Source of the DNA: Aphidius gifuensis
Lineage: Eukaryota > Arthropoda > Insecta > Hymenoptera > Braconidae
Assembly: GCF_014905175.1 (NCBI RefSeq)
Contig: NC_057793.1
Span: forward strand, 6,014,001-6,078,000
Direction of reading: 5' to 3'
DNA length: 64,000 bases
This document shows positions 1 to 14,100 of this stretch, piece by piece. A program made the position numbers and the translations under genes. Each line of letters starts with the position of its first letter. Within the stretch, counting starts at the first letter, position 1. A model generated the notes under the pieces. That model was not told the DNA's origin and made no database searches. It saw only the letters and a program-made list of their open reading frames with translations.

Positions 1-1870
1 GACAATTATAAAGTGAATGTAAGTGCATTTTGTAGTAAGTAGTTGCATTTATCTATTGTATATGTATATAGATGTAAAGAGTGCACAAGTATACTTATGG
101 CTGGTATATAATGTTGGTACTTTGAAAGACGCATAATGCTAAAAACACTAAGGGGAAAAGTACTAGACAGCTTTCAACAGCAACATCGTCCAATAAACTA
201 TATACGTGCTTACTCGGACTCTGGAGAATTACAAGTAAAAACACCTGTGTTTCTCTTACCAACATTTTACATTGTCTTAGTTTTATTTTTATTTTTTTTT
301 AACATTTTTTAAAAAATATACATGACAAAATAACCACAAAGTAAATTTTACATAATTTCATTTAAAAAACTTATTAAAAATAATGATTAATTATTTTTCT
401 ATCTAAAATTTATTATAAAATTTTAATTGAATGCCATTTGTAGTATTTGAAAAATTTAGAAAATTAAGTAATTATTGTTTTGAAAATAACAAATCGACAG
501 TGAAATAAAATATAATTTTCTTCTAAAACAGTTAGATATTTTTGTCTGTAAAAAAAAAAAAAAAACAACCAGTTGTAAAAAAAATATAAAAGTAAAATTT
601 TTACTATTACAAAAACGAACATTTTGACAAATAAAATTTGTGGTTTATGTAAAGCGCATGTTTATGATGCTCTTCGCACATTTTACGAAGATTGCTGATC
701 GTGAAAAGTAAATTATGGTTATAAAAAATTACACACATATACTACTTACTATTTTTTTTTATGAAAAAAATAAAAAAATAATAATAAAAGATAAGAAAAT
801 AAACAAATGAGAAGAATAAAAAAATTATCACGTAAAAGTTTGAAGATATAAATCGATGTAAATGGATACAATTGCTCAAAAGTTTTTCAATTTTTTTCCA
901 GATCTTTTTGCTCAATTCATGTGGAACAAGGGATAATTGAATGTCCCACAAAGCTATCTCGCTTATTTTTTTTTTTGTAATATATTCAAGTGCAATTTCT
1001 GCTCATCTTTATATAATATATTTTAAAAAAAAAAAAATTCTACCAGTTGTACATGCACCGAGTTATATCCAATAAAAAAAAAAATATCTTGCTATATATA
1101 AGCACAAATCTTCAAGACCAAATTATCATGCACAGTCATTCTCCTCAGCGTATATTCTAGATTTTTTTTTTACTTCTCAATTCAGCTGTTATATTATTCT
1201 CATTTATTTAAAAAAAGAATAATTTTTTTCTCTCTTATTTTTATTATGTTTAGCTCAGAGTGTTCTTCTTACTTTGTGTATACTCGTGAATTTTACATAA
1301 GTCTATATCCAAGGTGCTACCGAGACAGAAGCCATTGTAAAATTTTTACTTAAAATATATATACTTCATTCAACAAGACGGTCTTTCTTATCCATCAGAC
1401 AATATACATATTTCTACAGACGACGACAAGCAAATTGAAGCAAAAAAAATAAAAATAAAATTTTCAAATAATACTAAAAAAAAAAAAAAATACTAACCCA
1501 TCCACAAGTTTTATAAAAATAAAATTAGTTTTATTATAATATATTTTGCAATTTTAAATTTAAAAAATAATTGTGAGATTATTATTATATTTTTTTTTTC
1601 ATTCATAAATTAAAATAACCTATGAATGGAATAGAGGAAAAAAAAAAATTGTCAAGTGTACATCTGCTGTGGGAAAAAAGGGATATACCTGCATTGAATA
1701 AGATGAGAATAATAAGATTCATTGATAAAAAAAATAAATAAAAAAAATAAATAAAATGAAAAAAAAAAAGCTTTTATCTGTAGCTATGCCTACAATTATA
1801 ATGGGATGGATGAAAAAATGTAAAAATAAATAAATAAAAATTTTAAAATAGTGAGAGAAAAATGTGACCA
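1..1870. other. AT-rich noncoding stretch
   Basis: No gene is visible. The stretch is dominated by A and T homopolymers and AT words. The only longer open frame (742-951, minus) is an F/I/K/Y low-complexity run read through poly-A/T tracts, so I do not treat it as coding. A minus-strand CAG|GTATAT word lies near 1690 but has only a mediocre pyrimidine tract. Confidence 0.7.
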
Positions 1871-1903
1871 GGATTGAGTAAAACTGGTGTACGGCTTTTG
1901 AGT

Positions 1904-2128
1904 ATGAAAATAAATGAAAAGCCTGAAAGCATTTTATATAAAATAATATATAGATATATAGTTAATGTATACATAGATATGCACATTTGGTTGGACGACC
2001 ACGAAAACCGTCAACGGACATATACAAGAGAGCCAAGTGCAGACAAGTGGAGGCAAGTGCACATATATGCTTCCAGTTCGATGAAACTACTATATTCCTT
2101 TGTAGTTAAAATTTTTTGTCTCTTATAA
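1904..2128 (+). other. Unrecognised open frame in a GC-richer island
   Basis: An ATG-initiated frame of 74 residues crosses a locally GC-richer patch (about 1980-2085). Residues about 28-60 are compositionally normal (WLDDHENRQRTYTREPS, then ADKWRQVHIYASSS), unlike the F/K/I strings of most frames here. I recognise no family or motif. The patch has no strong splice sites or obvious promoter. In sequence this AT-rich, frames of this length are expected by chance several times per window, so this is a marker of an island that may be functional DNA rather than a called gene. Confidence 0.12.
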
Positions 2129-2329
2129 TCAGCAAATAAAAAAGCTACTTGATATGTCTGTGATAAGTCAAGCATTTATCTTCAAAATTACTTGTTTAAA
2201 TATTTTTTTTTTTTACTTTTAATTAATAAAAATTTATGAATGATATTGCTTTTTTTTTGGTGAAAAAAAATTATACATCTACATTGAAAAAATAATAGAC
2301 AATTTAAAAAATAGATTCTTTTTTTTTTG

Positions 2330-2470
2330 GACTGGAAAAGAATTGAAATATTTTATTTTGTGGATTTTTTTTTGGCTTTGATTTGGAATTTAGAATATTT
2401 TTTTACTTGAATTAAATAAATAATTAAATTTATTTTTAAAAGAATTTAATTAGCTTATTTAATTAAATCA
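2330..2470 (+). repeat. Possible degraded third copy of repeat B
   Basis: The order of words (a T-run with GGC, TGGAATTTA-AATATTTT, then ACTTGAATTAAATAA and AATTAAAT) follows the middle of repeat B with internal deletions. Simple AT sequence can mimic this, so the call is weak. Confidence 0.25.
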
Positions 2471-2709
2471 AATTAAATTCATTGTAGAAATAATTTTTTT
2501 CTAAATTCTACTAATTCATTTAGAACAAATAAAAAATTAATTAAAATTTTTTTAACTATTATATACAATGTATAATAAATATTTGTTATCAAGAATTTCT
2601 TGTTTTAAAAATTTAAAACACTTTTTTCCTTGATTTTAAGAAATTATTTTTACAGACCTTAGTGAATAATAATCGAGTTAATAATTATGCATAGCTTAGA
2701 CCACACTTT

Positions 2710-2742
2710 TTATATACCTGAAACAGAAAAAAAAATAAATTT
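2710..2742 (-). promoter_or_regulatory. Juxtaposed acceptor/donor motif (ratchet-like), minus strand
   Basis: Read on the minus strand, a T-rich tract runs into CTGTTTCAG and is followed at once by GTATAT, so an acceptor-like AG abuts a donor-like GT at 2718|2717. The acceptor half is good. The donor half (GTATAT) is poorer than GTAAGT. No open exon follows, since all three frames stop within about 35 nt, which fits a zero-length exon or chance. Confidence 0.15.
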
Positions 2743-3948
2743 ATTAATTTATATTTTTATTAAACATTAAAAAGTTTTTTAAATATTAAAAATTAGAATA
2801 TGAAAGAAAAAATAAATTTTTTATATTATAAACTTTTAAAACAATGTGATAATATACACAGTGGTTTAAAATATTGACGTAAAATATTCATTGTTATTTT
2901 TTTTTTATAACCAACAAGTTTTTCAATGACACCATCACCACCATAACTAAGTTTATACTTTCGATTTAACGTTGAACAAGTTTAATGGATTTAGTTATAT
3001 AAATATTTACATAAAAAAAAAAACAATTTTTAAATACGATATTTGTTGACAATACAATATAAAATACTTAAAAAAAATAATATCATAAATAACACAATGA
3101 AATATGATATTATAAATTTCTATAATTTTTTCTATTTGAGTTTTATTTATTTTTTTTGGGTTTTGTCTCATTATAAAATGATAAAGGTATTCTGAGAGAT
3201 GAAACAACAAATTGTTGTGAAATTATTTATACTAAGAATGGTTCGTTAGAGAGATGAATGTGTGCAAGTTTAAAATATATGTATATATAAAAGTACAGAA
3301 AAGGTAAAGCAAAGCTATATGAAACATCAAGAGAGATGAACAAGTTGAATTTATGCTGCACGTGCAAATGCATAGTTTAACATTTTGATAACAAAATTAT
3401 ACAAGATAAAAACATTAAAATATTAAATCTTGATTTTAAAACACAATATTTACAATAAATAATTATAATAATAAATTGTGAATCAATGAAAATCAGTTAA
3501 TTAAATGTCAATTGAATAACAAATTGTATGGAAATAATTTATTTGAATAAATTATATAAACATGTAAATGTTATTGTTAATGTTTTGCAGTGAGTTATGA
3601 ATGTACATTTTTTTTCTTTGTGTGGTAAATGAATGGTGTATATGTGTGACACAAGTCAAAGCTAGGTTTGATAAATTTGAAATGTATAGATGGAAAGGAA
3701 GCAAGATCTAGATGTTGTAGAAATGCATCAAAGTGCATTTCCTACTAAGGTATCCTCGGGGGAAATCAACATAGTGGTTACCAGATAACTTTCAACTGCA
3801 GAATAAATTTTGTTTTTTAAAATAATATAATTGAAGGGTTATATTTAAGACTCTTAAATATTCAGATAAATGATTTTATTTATAACATTATTAATTATTC
3901 ATTTTTTAATTAATTGCTGAATATTATTTTTATTAATTAATTTCATGT

Positions 3949-4325
3949 AAAGTAAATTTAAAAAAAATAAATGAATAAATTGTTAAATAAAATATTTATT
4001 TATTTATTATAAATTTTGAGATATGGTAAAATGGTAAAAAAAATTTTATAATGATTAATTTTAATTTTAAAAAATACCTAATGATTATTTAAAAAAATAC
4101 ACGCAACAGGATGATTTTTATTTTTTTGTTTTTGGCAAATTATTTACCAAGATATTTTATTATGGAATTTAAAATATTTTGACTATGATATTTAGTTGTG
4201 ATAATAAATTCTCGTACTTGAATTAAATAATTAAACAAATAAATAATTAAATAAGTAGATAAATTAATTAATAAAATAAATATACAAATTTATTTTTAAA
4301 TCAATTCATTTTGAATCCGTGATAT
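3949..4325 (+). repeat. Dispersed repeat B, copy 1
   Basis: The sequence recurs in the same orientation about 15.4 kb downstream (copy 2, 19347-19729). Over the core of about 340 bp I count roughly ten differences by eye, apart from length changes in A runs, so the copies are about 97% identical. Similarity continues more weakly past the core on the right. It has no coding capacity and no terminal inverted repeats or target-site duplication that I can see. It is probably a fragment of a dispersed repeat family or a local segmental duplication. Confidence 0.85.
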
Positions 4326-7300
4326 TTTATTTTAAAGTTTAAAATATTTTATCTAAAATTTGAATAAATAAATAAATTATTGAATGCAGTACTAATTTAT
4401 TTACAATAAAATTGAGATTTGAGTTTCTTTTTAAACATTACAATCCTTGTATAATGATCAAATTTAATTAACTCATTCAATTAAAGCCAATCATCTCCAC
4501 TTATTTTCATCTCATAAATAACTAATATGATAATTCATAATAATAATTCTTTTAAAAAATTCTATTTGTTATTTCAAATCAAACAAAATTACGAAGCCAC
4601 TTACATATATCCAAGCCGTATGTATAAAATATTAAAATCAATGAAAAGTTACATATTAACTAAGAGTTAAGGCATAAGTTGTCAGTAGAGTAATGCGAAT
4701 ATGCCTAGGGGTAACAAAGTCTAGTCAAATGATCTTAGGAACCACTCGACAACGTCCTTCAACATATATATATGTACATGCTTTAAGAGTTTAATAAAGT
4801 TTTCCGTATACATATTATGTCGTTAGATATGTATGTGTCATTTACATAGTAGCTGTATACAGAATAAATCCATCCACAGATAAATGTATATATATATATA
4901 TATGTGATCTTAACATCTTGACTGTGTTCAACTCACAAGACTCATAAGATTGCCATTATCCTGGTACTTGGATCACAAAGTTTAACTGAACTCTAAGAGT
5001 TAACATAGCTCTTGTATACTCATTTCAAAAAGGTGCTGATATTTCTTTTCTTTTTTTATTATTTTATTTGTTTTTACATATACCAAACTCTTATCCTTTT
5101 TTTTTTCCATTTTTTTTTTTATCATTTTCACAACTTTTGTGTTATTTTTTTTTTTTTTCTCAACGTGACCGAACATTTTTTTTACTTTGTGGAATAGACA
5201 AAGTCCCACGAGAGACAAACCAAGATAAGCCAAAATTTTGTCAACATTTTCACGATAATAATAATTTATATATACATTATTATTTTTTTTTTTTTTAATA
5301 ATCAAATGACCTAAAAATCGATTGAGCTAAAAAAGGGTTGCTCTCTGTCATTGTGTTGGAAAAAAAAAAAAAATTTCTGTGTTCGTAACTTGAAATGATT
5401 TTTATTTTTTTTTGTCATATTATTTTTTTTTTTTTTCATTCCTTTGCACTGTCCTATTTTGCTGAATTCCAGGCTCATCGCTTTCAACCCCTTTACAGTT
5501 ATCTCGATTAACGACGATCCGAGTCAGCATTGTGAAGGACATTGGAGGTTCGTTTAAACCTTTATTTTATTTTTTTTTTTAAATAAATGACTAAACGCGC
5601 AGCAATGAGATTTTAGGTCTGGACGTATATTCAATTTCACGGGACACTTGGTTTTATATATAGAGAATCAAAAGAAAGCAAAAATTTTCTAGCCGATTGA
5701 ATGCCATTGCGAGGCACAGCCGATGGAACGCATATTTTTCTAGTTTTTAATTTATTTATTTAACAACAAACGCATAGCTGAAAAATTCTAAAAATTTGTA
5801 AATATATAAATAGCAAAACCTCCTGAATATTCAAGCGAAACGCTTGTTACATAAATAAATAGAGTAGCAGTCTCTTATAGTATATACTTAGATAAAAAAA
5901 TAAAAATAAATAGTAATAATCACATATAAAAAAACTTTTTTTCGTGATTAAATCTTCATTGAAAATTATAACAATAAAACTAAATTTTTCATAATAAAAT
6001 AACTAGCATTTAAAAGTTAATTAATTATTTAATTTTCAACATTATTGATTTATCGAATAGCGATATACATTTTTTCAATTTATTTGTCATGTAAAATATA
6101 TATTTAAAAAAAAATTCAAACAATGATATATTGATGAGATAATACTTTTCTATTGTCATTGATAATTTTTTTTTTTATCATGTCATTCGTTGAAATGAAT
6201 TTATCGAAAAAAAAAATGTATTATGTCTTTGACAGTAAATATTCAGAGCAGAACAGGTGGACAGTGCTTGATTTTTTTATGATGCTTTCAACATGTACAG
6301 TATACAAAATTGACCAACTGAATTACCAATCGTTTGCATTTATTTCACATTAAAAAAAAAAAATCTTTTTTTATATTTTTTTTCTATTACCAGTGGTCAT
6401 AGAAACTTGCCACTACAATTCGTAAATACGATCGAAACGAGTGTGGAATTATTTCGAGTTTATTGTGATAAAAAAAAAGAAAAAATAAAAAAAAAATTAT
6501 TGTAAAAGTTTATAAGAATAAAAGAAAATAAGAATATAAAAAAAAATTGTACGAGTATATATAAAACTCATTGGATACTTTTCGATACAGAAGAGAAAAA
6601 AAAAAAAAAAACAAACTAGTAACAATCACATGAAATCGTAAATTTTATTTTCCATTTCAATGCCATGCTGCAATGGATCCACAATGGTAATTCAGTATTT
6701 TTTTTTTTTTTTTTTTTGCAAGTGATTTTCTTAGTCACTGTGTTCTACGTCGATTACAGTATTGGGAATTTAAACTTATAAAGCTCCAAGTATTTGATCG
6801 TCTTGGGAATTTCATCGTCACATCATAAATGGAATTATTTTATTATATTTTTTTTTCTTTTACATTTTCTTAACAATACTTTACTAATATTCACGAACGA
6901 ATTTATATACGGAAGTAAAAAAAATATGCTAATAAAAATATCAATTGAATAAATGGTAATTTGCATTTTACTATATAGTAAATTCCATTTTATAAAAAAT
7001 TTTTATTATTTTTTTCTTTTTATATTCTACACGTATTTTATTCTCGAGTGACTTATCCACTCATTTTTATTTTTTTTTCTAGAAAAACGAATAAGAAATG
7101 AGAAATTAAAATTATTCAATATTATACAAAAATATATATAACATTTTTTTAAGAATTGTCAAACACTTTTTCAACTTGTTTGCGAAGATAAAAAATTATA
7201 TGACAAAAAAGCTTATGTCCTATTATTAGCGATAAAAAAAAGCCTATGTCTATTTTCCTATAATTTTTTCTCATCAATGGAATAAGGGTCTATCTCCACG

Positions 7301-7672
7301 AATTAATGTCTTGATTTTTAATAAAATATTTCATGAAAATAAAATTTTTGAAAATAAAAAAAGCTCAAATCTATAAATTTAGTCTTTTTTTTTTTATATC
7401 AATTATTTGCAACTATTTTTATTCTTTTAAATTATTTTTAAACAGTAAATTTTTTTGTGGTCACACTTTTTTTGTTAGTATAAAGCGACGATGTACATGT
7501 ATATAAAATAAATAATGATTTAAATCAGTGAAAGCAATTTTGGGGATTTAGAGAATACAATTTAGTCGACAATAAATACAGTCGACTTTCATCGCTTCAT
7601 CTTGTATAATTATTTTTTATTTTATTTGTATATATACAACATGCTTTTACACTTTTAAATAACGAGCACATT
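4326..7672. other. AT-rich noncoding stretch with simple repeats
   Basis: This stretch holds a (TA)8 microsatellite near 4887-4902 and long T or A runs at about 5090-5160, 5284-5296 and 6698-6717. Both-strand open frames at 5000-5305 are poly-K/F translations of these runs. The one GC-richer patch (about 5460-5560) is open for some 28-40 codons on both strands, with a CCAG before it on the plus strand, but shows no recognisable product. Confidence 0.6.
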
Positions 7673-7689
7673 GGCGCGCTACGCGCGCC
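7673..7689. repeat. Perfect CpG-rich hairpin
   Basis: GGCGCGC-TAC-GCGCGCC is a perfect 7-bp inverted repeat with a 3-nt loop. It contains several CpGs inside DNA that is otherwise nearly all A/T. It lies about 100 bp left of the first satellite array. The function is unknown. It could be a hairpin of a mobile element end or a protein-binding palindrome. Confidence 0.8.
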
Positions 7690-7785
7690 TGTATCTATAC
7701 CTTCTAAAATGTTCATTGTTCATTGATTTTATAAACACAAGTATTATCATAAAAAAAAAAGAATGAATAAATTGACGAAAAATTT

Positions 7786-8393
7786 TTTTAATTTATTTAT
7801 TTACACATAAATCACACATAATTCACACGTAATTTTTAGTCTAATAACATCAAGATTGAATGTTTACTGAAAAAGTTGTGCTACCTTAATATGTCAATTT
7901 TAAAAAAAAATATAAAAAATATTTAAAAAAATTTTGTTTTTGAATTATTTCTTCACACATAAAAAACACATAATTCGCAAAAAATTTTAAGCCGAATTGC
8001 ATCGAGATCCGATGATTATTGAGGAAGTTGTGCTAGCTTAATATTTGAATTTTAAAAAAAAATGTAAAAAATAAAAAAAAATTTTCTTTCAAATTTATTT
8101 CTTCACACATAAAAAACACATAATTCGCACAAAATTTTAAGCCTAATTGCATCGAGATCCGATAATTATTGAAAAAGTTGTGCTAGCTTAATATGTCAAT
8201 TTTTAAAAAAAATATCAAAAATATTTAAAAAAATTTTCTTTCAAATTTATTTCTTCACACATAAAAAACACATAATTCTCCTAAAATTTTAAGCCCGATT
8301 GCATCGAGATCCGATGATTATTAAAAAAGTTGTGCTAGCTTAATATTTAAATTTTTTAAAAAAATGTAAAAAATATCAAAAAAAATTTTGTTT
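7786..8393 (+). repeat. Satellite array 1 (four units of ~151 bp)
   Basis: The anchor GTTGTGCTA recurs at 7875, 8027, 8177 and 8329, spacings of 152, 150 and 152 bp. Each unit carries CACACATAAAAAACACATAA, then an AAGCC.AATTGCATCGAGATC block, then GTTGTGCTAGCTTAATAT and an A-rich tail. The first unit is clearly more diverged, as is usual at array edges. The last unit ends abruptly after ATTTTGTTT. The same family forms array 2. Confidence 0.93.
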
Positions 8394-8708
8394 ACTCGCT
8401 TTTTTTTGTTGTTTTTTCGTTGCTAACGAAATAAATAAAAATATAATAGAAAAAGGCAAACAGAAAGAAATTTGTATGAGAATAAGTGAGAAAAAAACAA
8501 TGACCAATCAAATGTCCGGAAGACCGATGATGTTTGTCCTTTTTATATTAGGATTCATTACAATTTATTTTTATAAATTTTTATAATTCCCAAGTTGTAC
8601 CGAGCAAGAGCTGTTTTTTAATGTTAAATTTTGAGATAATATTCGAAACAGGTTGTTGCGATTAGCACTGTGTATAAATACTGTATCATCAATTAAACTG
8701 TCATATTG

Positions 8709-8736
8709 TTTTTTTTTTTTTTTTTTTTTTTTTTTT
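8709..8736. repeat. T28 homopolymer
   Basis: An uninterrupted run of 28 T. It is the source of a spurious lysine-rich minus-strand frame. Confidence 0.95.
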
Positions 8737-10970
8737 CTATAAAAAATATTATACATGATATATATTTATTTAGTATAATTTATTATGACGAGATGAACAA
8801 TAAAAAAAATAAGATAAAATATTTATTCACAAATTGTTTGTCGTTTGTTTTTTTAAATGATAAATTGGCACATTAATTTTAATTTTTTTCCATTTTTTAA
8901 CTGTTTGCAAAGCTTTTTATCCACAATTGTATAGTCGTCTTATTCTGAATGGCATTTTGTAAGCCCAGTGGCAATTTGTTTCATTTAAAAGACATTGCTA
9001 CGAGTTTGTATGTCCAGTAACGAATACGAAGCTTTAACATTTACGTTTACAGCATTTTCAAATATAATACTGTTGAGCCACTGGCCAAAAACAAAGAACA
9101 TTTATTTTAATTGTTTTTTATTTAACATGTAAGAAATGTTGTTTGTTTTTGAACAATATAAAATAATATATATTATCTTTTGAATATAAAAATAATAAAA
9201 AATAAAAAAGAAAAGAGAATAGAAATTGGTGTTTGAATTGCATTTGAGGTATATGATGATGATGATGATGATTTTGTGCACGACCTTCAGCATTATGAAT
9301 AGAAGCTTTTCTACCTCGTGACCATATTTTAGATTTTCTCTTTCATTTTTGTGGGAATTAGGAACGATCCGGAGGATTTTCTCCAAATCGTCTGACTTTA
9401 TCCGTACATTCCAATTTCGCGAATAAAGAGATTTTCAACGTCGTCTTTTTTTTTTTTTTTGTTTTTGGCAAATCCTTTATTTTATTTTTTTATTTATTTC
9501 CTTCATTTGTCATTTTTTTTTTTTCTATTATTATTTGAAATAAATACTGACTATATTTGTATTGAAAAAATAAAAAAATTTATAACTAAAAATTGAATAA
9601 ATTTTCAATCTTTTGAAATAAATATTTATCTTTCAAAAAAAATAATAATTAATTAAATTTTATGTAATGAATAATTTTCTATGGGATTTAATTAATCTTA
9701 ATTGGTAATTTTTTTTTGAATGTTTTTATTTGTCTTTGTTTTTTTGTTGTTATTTAAATTTGTAGCTTTGTTAGTTTGTTTTTTGAATGATGATTTGATA
9801 GATGTTTAGATGCTTTAGATAGAAATTACTTAATAATTTTTTTAATTAACATAATTATATATGTAAAAGTATGAAATTCTCTGAAATGTTGTAACTTTAC
9901 AAGTTCACATATATACAAATGTTGGAAATGTATACAAAGTTTTTAGAGCTTTTCAATTCTTGAAATAGTCTGATACAAAATTTTCTCGTTTAACGCTCAA
10001 ACTATTTTGTTTCTAAGCAGAACAATTGTAAAGTTTGATAGCAAGAGTTTTGTGGCATCTAGTAGTGAAGCAAGATGCTTGGACTTTTCAATATCCAAAC
10101 AAAATCAATATAAAACTTTTGTCATCAAAATAATAAAAATAATATATTATTTTTATATAATATTATGTGTTTAAACTAGTTTTAATTTTATTTTTACAGC
10201 TTAAATAATTTTTTTTTTATTAAAATTTTTCATTTTAAGGAAATCCTATTTTACAGAATATTTTTATTTCTCTTCAAAAAAAATCAAACAAACTTTCAAA
10301 ATTTCAATCATTTTGAATAGAATTTCTTTGTCACAAATGACACTTGAAGTAAATAATTTATAAATTCATTTCTATAGATCAAGTTGTTATTCTCTTAAAT
10401 AAATATGTTGTTCTCATAAAAATATATTATGTATAATAAATTATTTCCCATCAAAACATATTAATTATACTTGAAAAATTTGATCATAGTTTGTATAAAA
10501 TAGGATTGCATAACCATTGAGTAATTATTTAATTTCAATGTTTCATCAAAATACTGCAGTATTGATAGTATTGTGCCCCAGTTGAAAATCAACTGGTAAT
10601 TTAATCTAGATACATATACACTGGCTTCTCAACCAATCAAAAACAATAAACAACTAAATGAAATTATAGACACGTAATCAGATACCTAAGATAATATCAA
10701 AATAATTTGTACTAGAGTTATATTTGCAAGTATAACTCTGATTGTACTACAACTGTTTTGTAAACTATGACAAATATATTCGTGTAATATACACATAAAG
10801 TAATTTAAGGGATAACAATGTTTGGTGTCTATGATGAATTCCCGTAGGGCATTCTCGTAAATTTTACAAAATCTATATAATGTTGAACGCATCGAATGTC
10901 AGAATTGGCAAATGTAGGTATGGGGATTTTCGTAGAATGTAGAGCGAGTCATTGGTTGACCGCATGATCA
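8737..10970. other. AT-rich noncoding stretch
   Basis: Apart from the ATG microsatellite, I see only short low-complexity frames and no splice-flanked open segment. Confidence 0.6.
9252..9272. repeat. (ATG)n microsatellite
   Basis: About seven tandem ATG/GAT triplets in an otherwise AT-rich stretch. Confidence 0.9.
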
Positions 10971-10979
10971 TTTGTCAAA

Positions 10980-11177
10980 ATGACGTGGACCTTGTGTGCT
11001 GTTATACAACAGGATTTTACTGTCCTAGTGCTTTTGCTCGACTTGTCTACTCTCTTATCCTTATCGGTCGTTTGGACACTTCTTCAACTATACCCCGGTG
11101 TCTACCACATTACTGTTCATGACATTGAGTTCTTCCCACATAATGAAATAAAAAAAATCCAAATAAAAAGAATTTAA
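10980..11177 (+). other. Unrecognised small open frame with a hydrophobic segment
   Basis: A 65-residue frame starts at an ATG in the favourable insect-style context TCAAAATGA. It lies in one of the GC-richer patches of the window (about 10880-11130). Residues about 14-37 form one strongly hydrophobic stretch rich in L, V and S, with a D near its middle, which could be a membrane span. A short polar tail follows and ends in lysine-rich, A-run-derived residues. No homologue is recognised and no splice sites flank it. It could be a membrane microprotein, but chance is at least as likely. Confidence 0.17.
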
Positions 11178-14100
11178 AAAAAACTTTAAATCAGTCAACC
11201 TTTGTAATGTTCATGAATTAGACATGAAAGAAAATGTCATTATTCTCCTGGCTAGAATTGCTAAATTTATTTGCAGAAGTTAAAAAATAATTAATTATAA
11301 AATTTGATGGATTATGTTACTAAATTTTCGGAATAAAAATATATTATAATTTAATTATTTATAAAAAATAAAATATAAACATTAAATACAATGTTTAAAA
11401 AATTAAATTTTTAATTATCATGAAATTTACTATTTATAAATTAATGATTAATTAATTTAATTTAAAATTCATCAAAAATATATAAAATAATATAAAAATA
11501 AATTTAAAAAAATAAACAATATATCTTTTTATTATTATTTTTTTTTAATGAGTAACTTTAATTAAAAAAAAATATCAAATGGTTTTTTTTTTTAATTTTT
11601 TTAATGAATTAATAATTAAAATGAGAGAATTTATTATCAAATTATTTTTAATAACAAATTGTTTACTGAGAAAATTTTATTTTTAATATTTTTGATCAAA
11701 AAATTATTGTGCTTGATATTAAAAATTTTATAAAATATATAAAAAAGGATATTTATTCATAATAAAATGCATTATTAAATTGCCAAGTGTATCATTAATT
11801 AAAGTATCAAAAAAAAAAAAGAAAAAATTTTATTCATATAGATAAAATATATGTCAAAATTGTTCTTAATACTCTTTCTAATTCAGTCAAGTTGGAATTT
11901 AATGTGGTTTTTCCTATTTTGTATATATTTCTATTCTTCTCTTTTGTGTATATAATAATACCATGACTTTTCGAGTTACTCTTTTGAATATATATACACA
12001 CACAAATATATTAACTACTTTACTGCAATAATGAGCCGCATTTAAACCGTAGCACAAACCAACAATTTATACAACCAATGCATCCTACTTTCTCATTAAA
12101 TATATACATGGATTACCTATACTAAAAACCTATTCATATTCTATTTTTCAAACCACAATAATACTTGATAATAAAAAAAAATTAAAAAATGAATTTCATA
12201 GTGTATTATTTATTTGTGAGCTAAGAAAACTTTATATTCTTTGAATAAATGATGAAGAAAAAAAAGAATCTCAACTTTGGTCTCGTTTCTAACTTCATGT
12301 GCTTTTTGATAAAAATACAAAAACATGAGACTATTTTACAATACGTGTAGTAGACAAGTAAGCAATCCACATATTTATATTTATATATATTGAAGTATAG
12401 ATATAGGCATTCAAAATATAAACAAGCAAAGCATTCGAGCTTTATACTGCTTCCTTTACTTGCTTTTGCTGTTGAGTTCTTCATCTTTTTTATTTTATTT
12501 ATTTATTTTTTAACTATATTTATTTTTTTTTCTATTTTTTTCCCCTTCTATTTATTTTTTTATTTATTTATTTTGTTTCTTTCTGTCCTATCCAACAGTG
12601 TGGAAGCAACTCTTGCAAGCTCTTAGAATATTTCCGACGCGCAGTAAATTCCATCGAGCCACCCATACTCTACCCTCATTTTATTCCCTTCGTTATTTTC
12701 CTTTTATTTCGACATTTTATTTCATTTTTTTTTTTCTTTTTTTTATTTCGTATTTATCCAACTGAAAATGTCTGTACAGTTCTATATACCGAATTGCGTG
12801 GTTGTCTTTTTTAATTTTTTTTTTCATTTGATATAGTCTATTTTTTTAAAATACATTCATTATTATTTTATCATTTAGATATGTATATTTTAATGAGATG
12901 AATTTTTTTTCAAATTATTAATTAAGACAAATTATATTTTATATAAAATATTCAATTGCACACATGTATTGAAAAGTCGTTGTGAATTTTAATAATCGTC
13001 TGGAGGTGATCGTAAATTTTTTGATATATTTTTTTTTATTTGGCACTGCGATAACTGGTTGCAATATGCTGGTAATATATTATAGCATGTTCAATAAAGC
13101 CTTTGGTGTATGCATCTCTGTACTAAGTTTTGAAAATGTATATTTTCATTCGTAAAATTCGTAGCAATATTACAGATACGTGTGGTTAGTGTCAAATGGA
13201 TAATATTCATCTTCCATTTTTATTATACAAAGCATTATATAAATCAGTATATTTTTCAATTTTTTTTTTCATAAAATTTCAATATTACGATTGTACATCT
13301 TCGGTGTATAAAATCATATATAAAATTGTATTTTTAAATAATAACATAGGCATAAATATTTGACTGATAAATGTCATGATAAAAATTAATTTATTTTTTC
13401 AATTTAACTTTCTATTAAATTATTTATTATTATGAATTTAACAATAGATGATTTGTCAAATTCGATACATCACATACTGAATTATAAAATTGCTTGATAA
13501 TCAAATTGAAAAAATATTCTAAACCTGGATAATTTTTAAACCCTTAATTTAGCTTTTCACATAATATGTAAATGCCTACATGGCTTTATATTGTTAAACA
13601 GAGTTATAGATACTTGAAGTAAAACATGCACATGTGCCACAATTTTAAGTCAAGTGTCTTCAGACTACACTTAAACTTACAACGGATATATGTATGCCAT
13701 TGAATTATTCTATATACACACATCTCTTTACTACTGAGCACCATAGCACACCATGATTGCCAAAGTTATACTCTTGAGTTGAATAATTAATTCATCGTAT
13801 TGTTAGACAAACAATTGTCGGTTGGTTGGTTATGTACATATATTTATCGTTGTTACTATTGCAAACATACACTGCACTTTCACATGAAAATATATATAAA
13901 TTTTAACAAAGTACTTGTTGGATTATATATATTGTTATGCTAATAATTGTAATCAATCAAAATATATATTCAAAGAAAATATAAATATAATAAATATTCA
14001 TATTGTGGTGAAAAGTAAAGTTAACAATTTTAGTTTTATAAATTGCTCAAGGTTATCAGTGATAAAAGTTACTTATTACAATGGAAAAAAATAAAAATCA

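Noticed and set aside
5000..5305. Overlapping frames on both strands as genes
   Set aside because: Both are translations of poly-A/T tracts, giving K/N on one strand and F/Y on the other.
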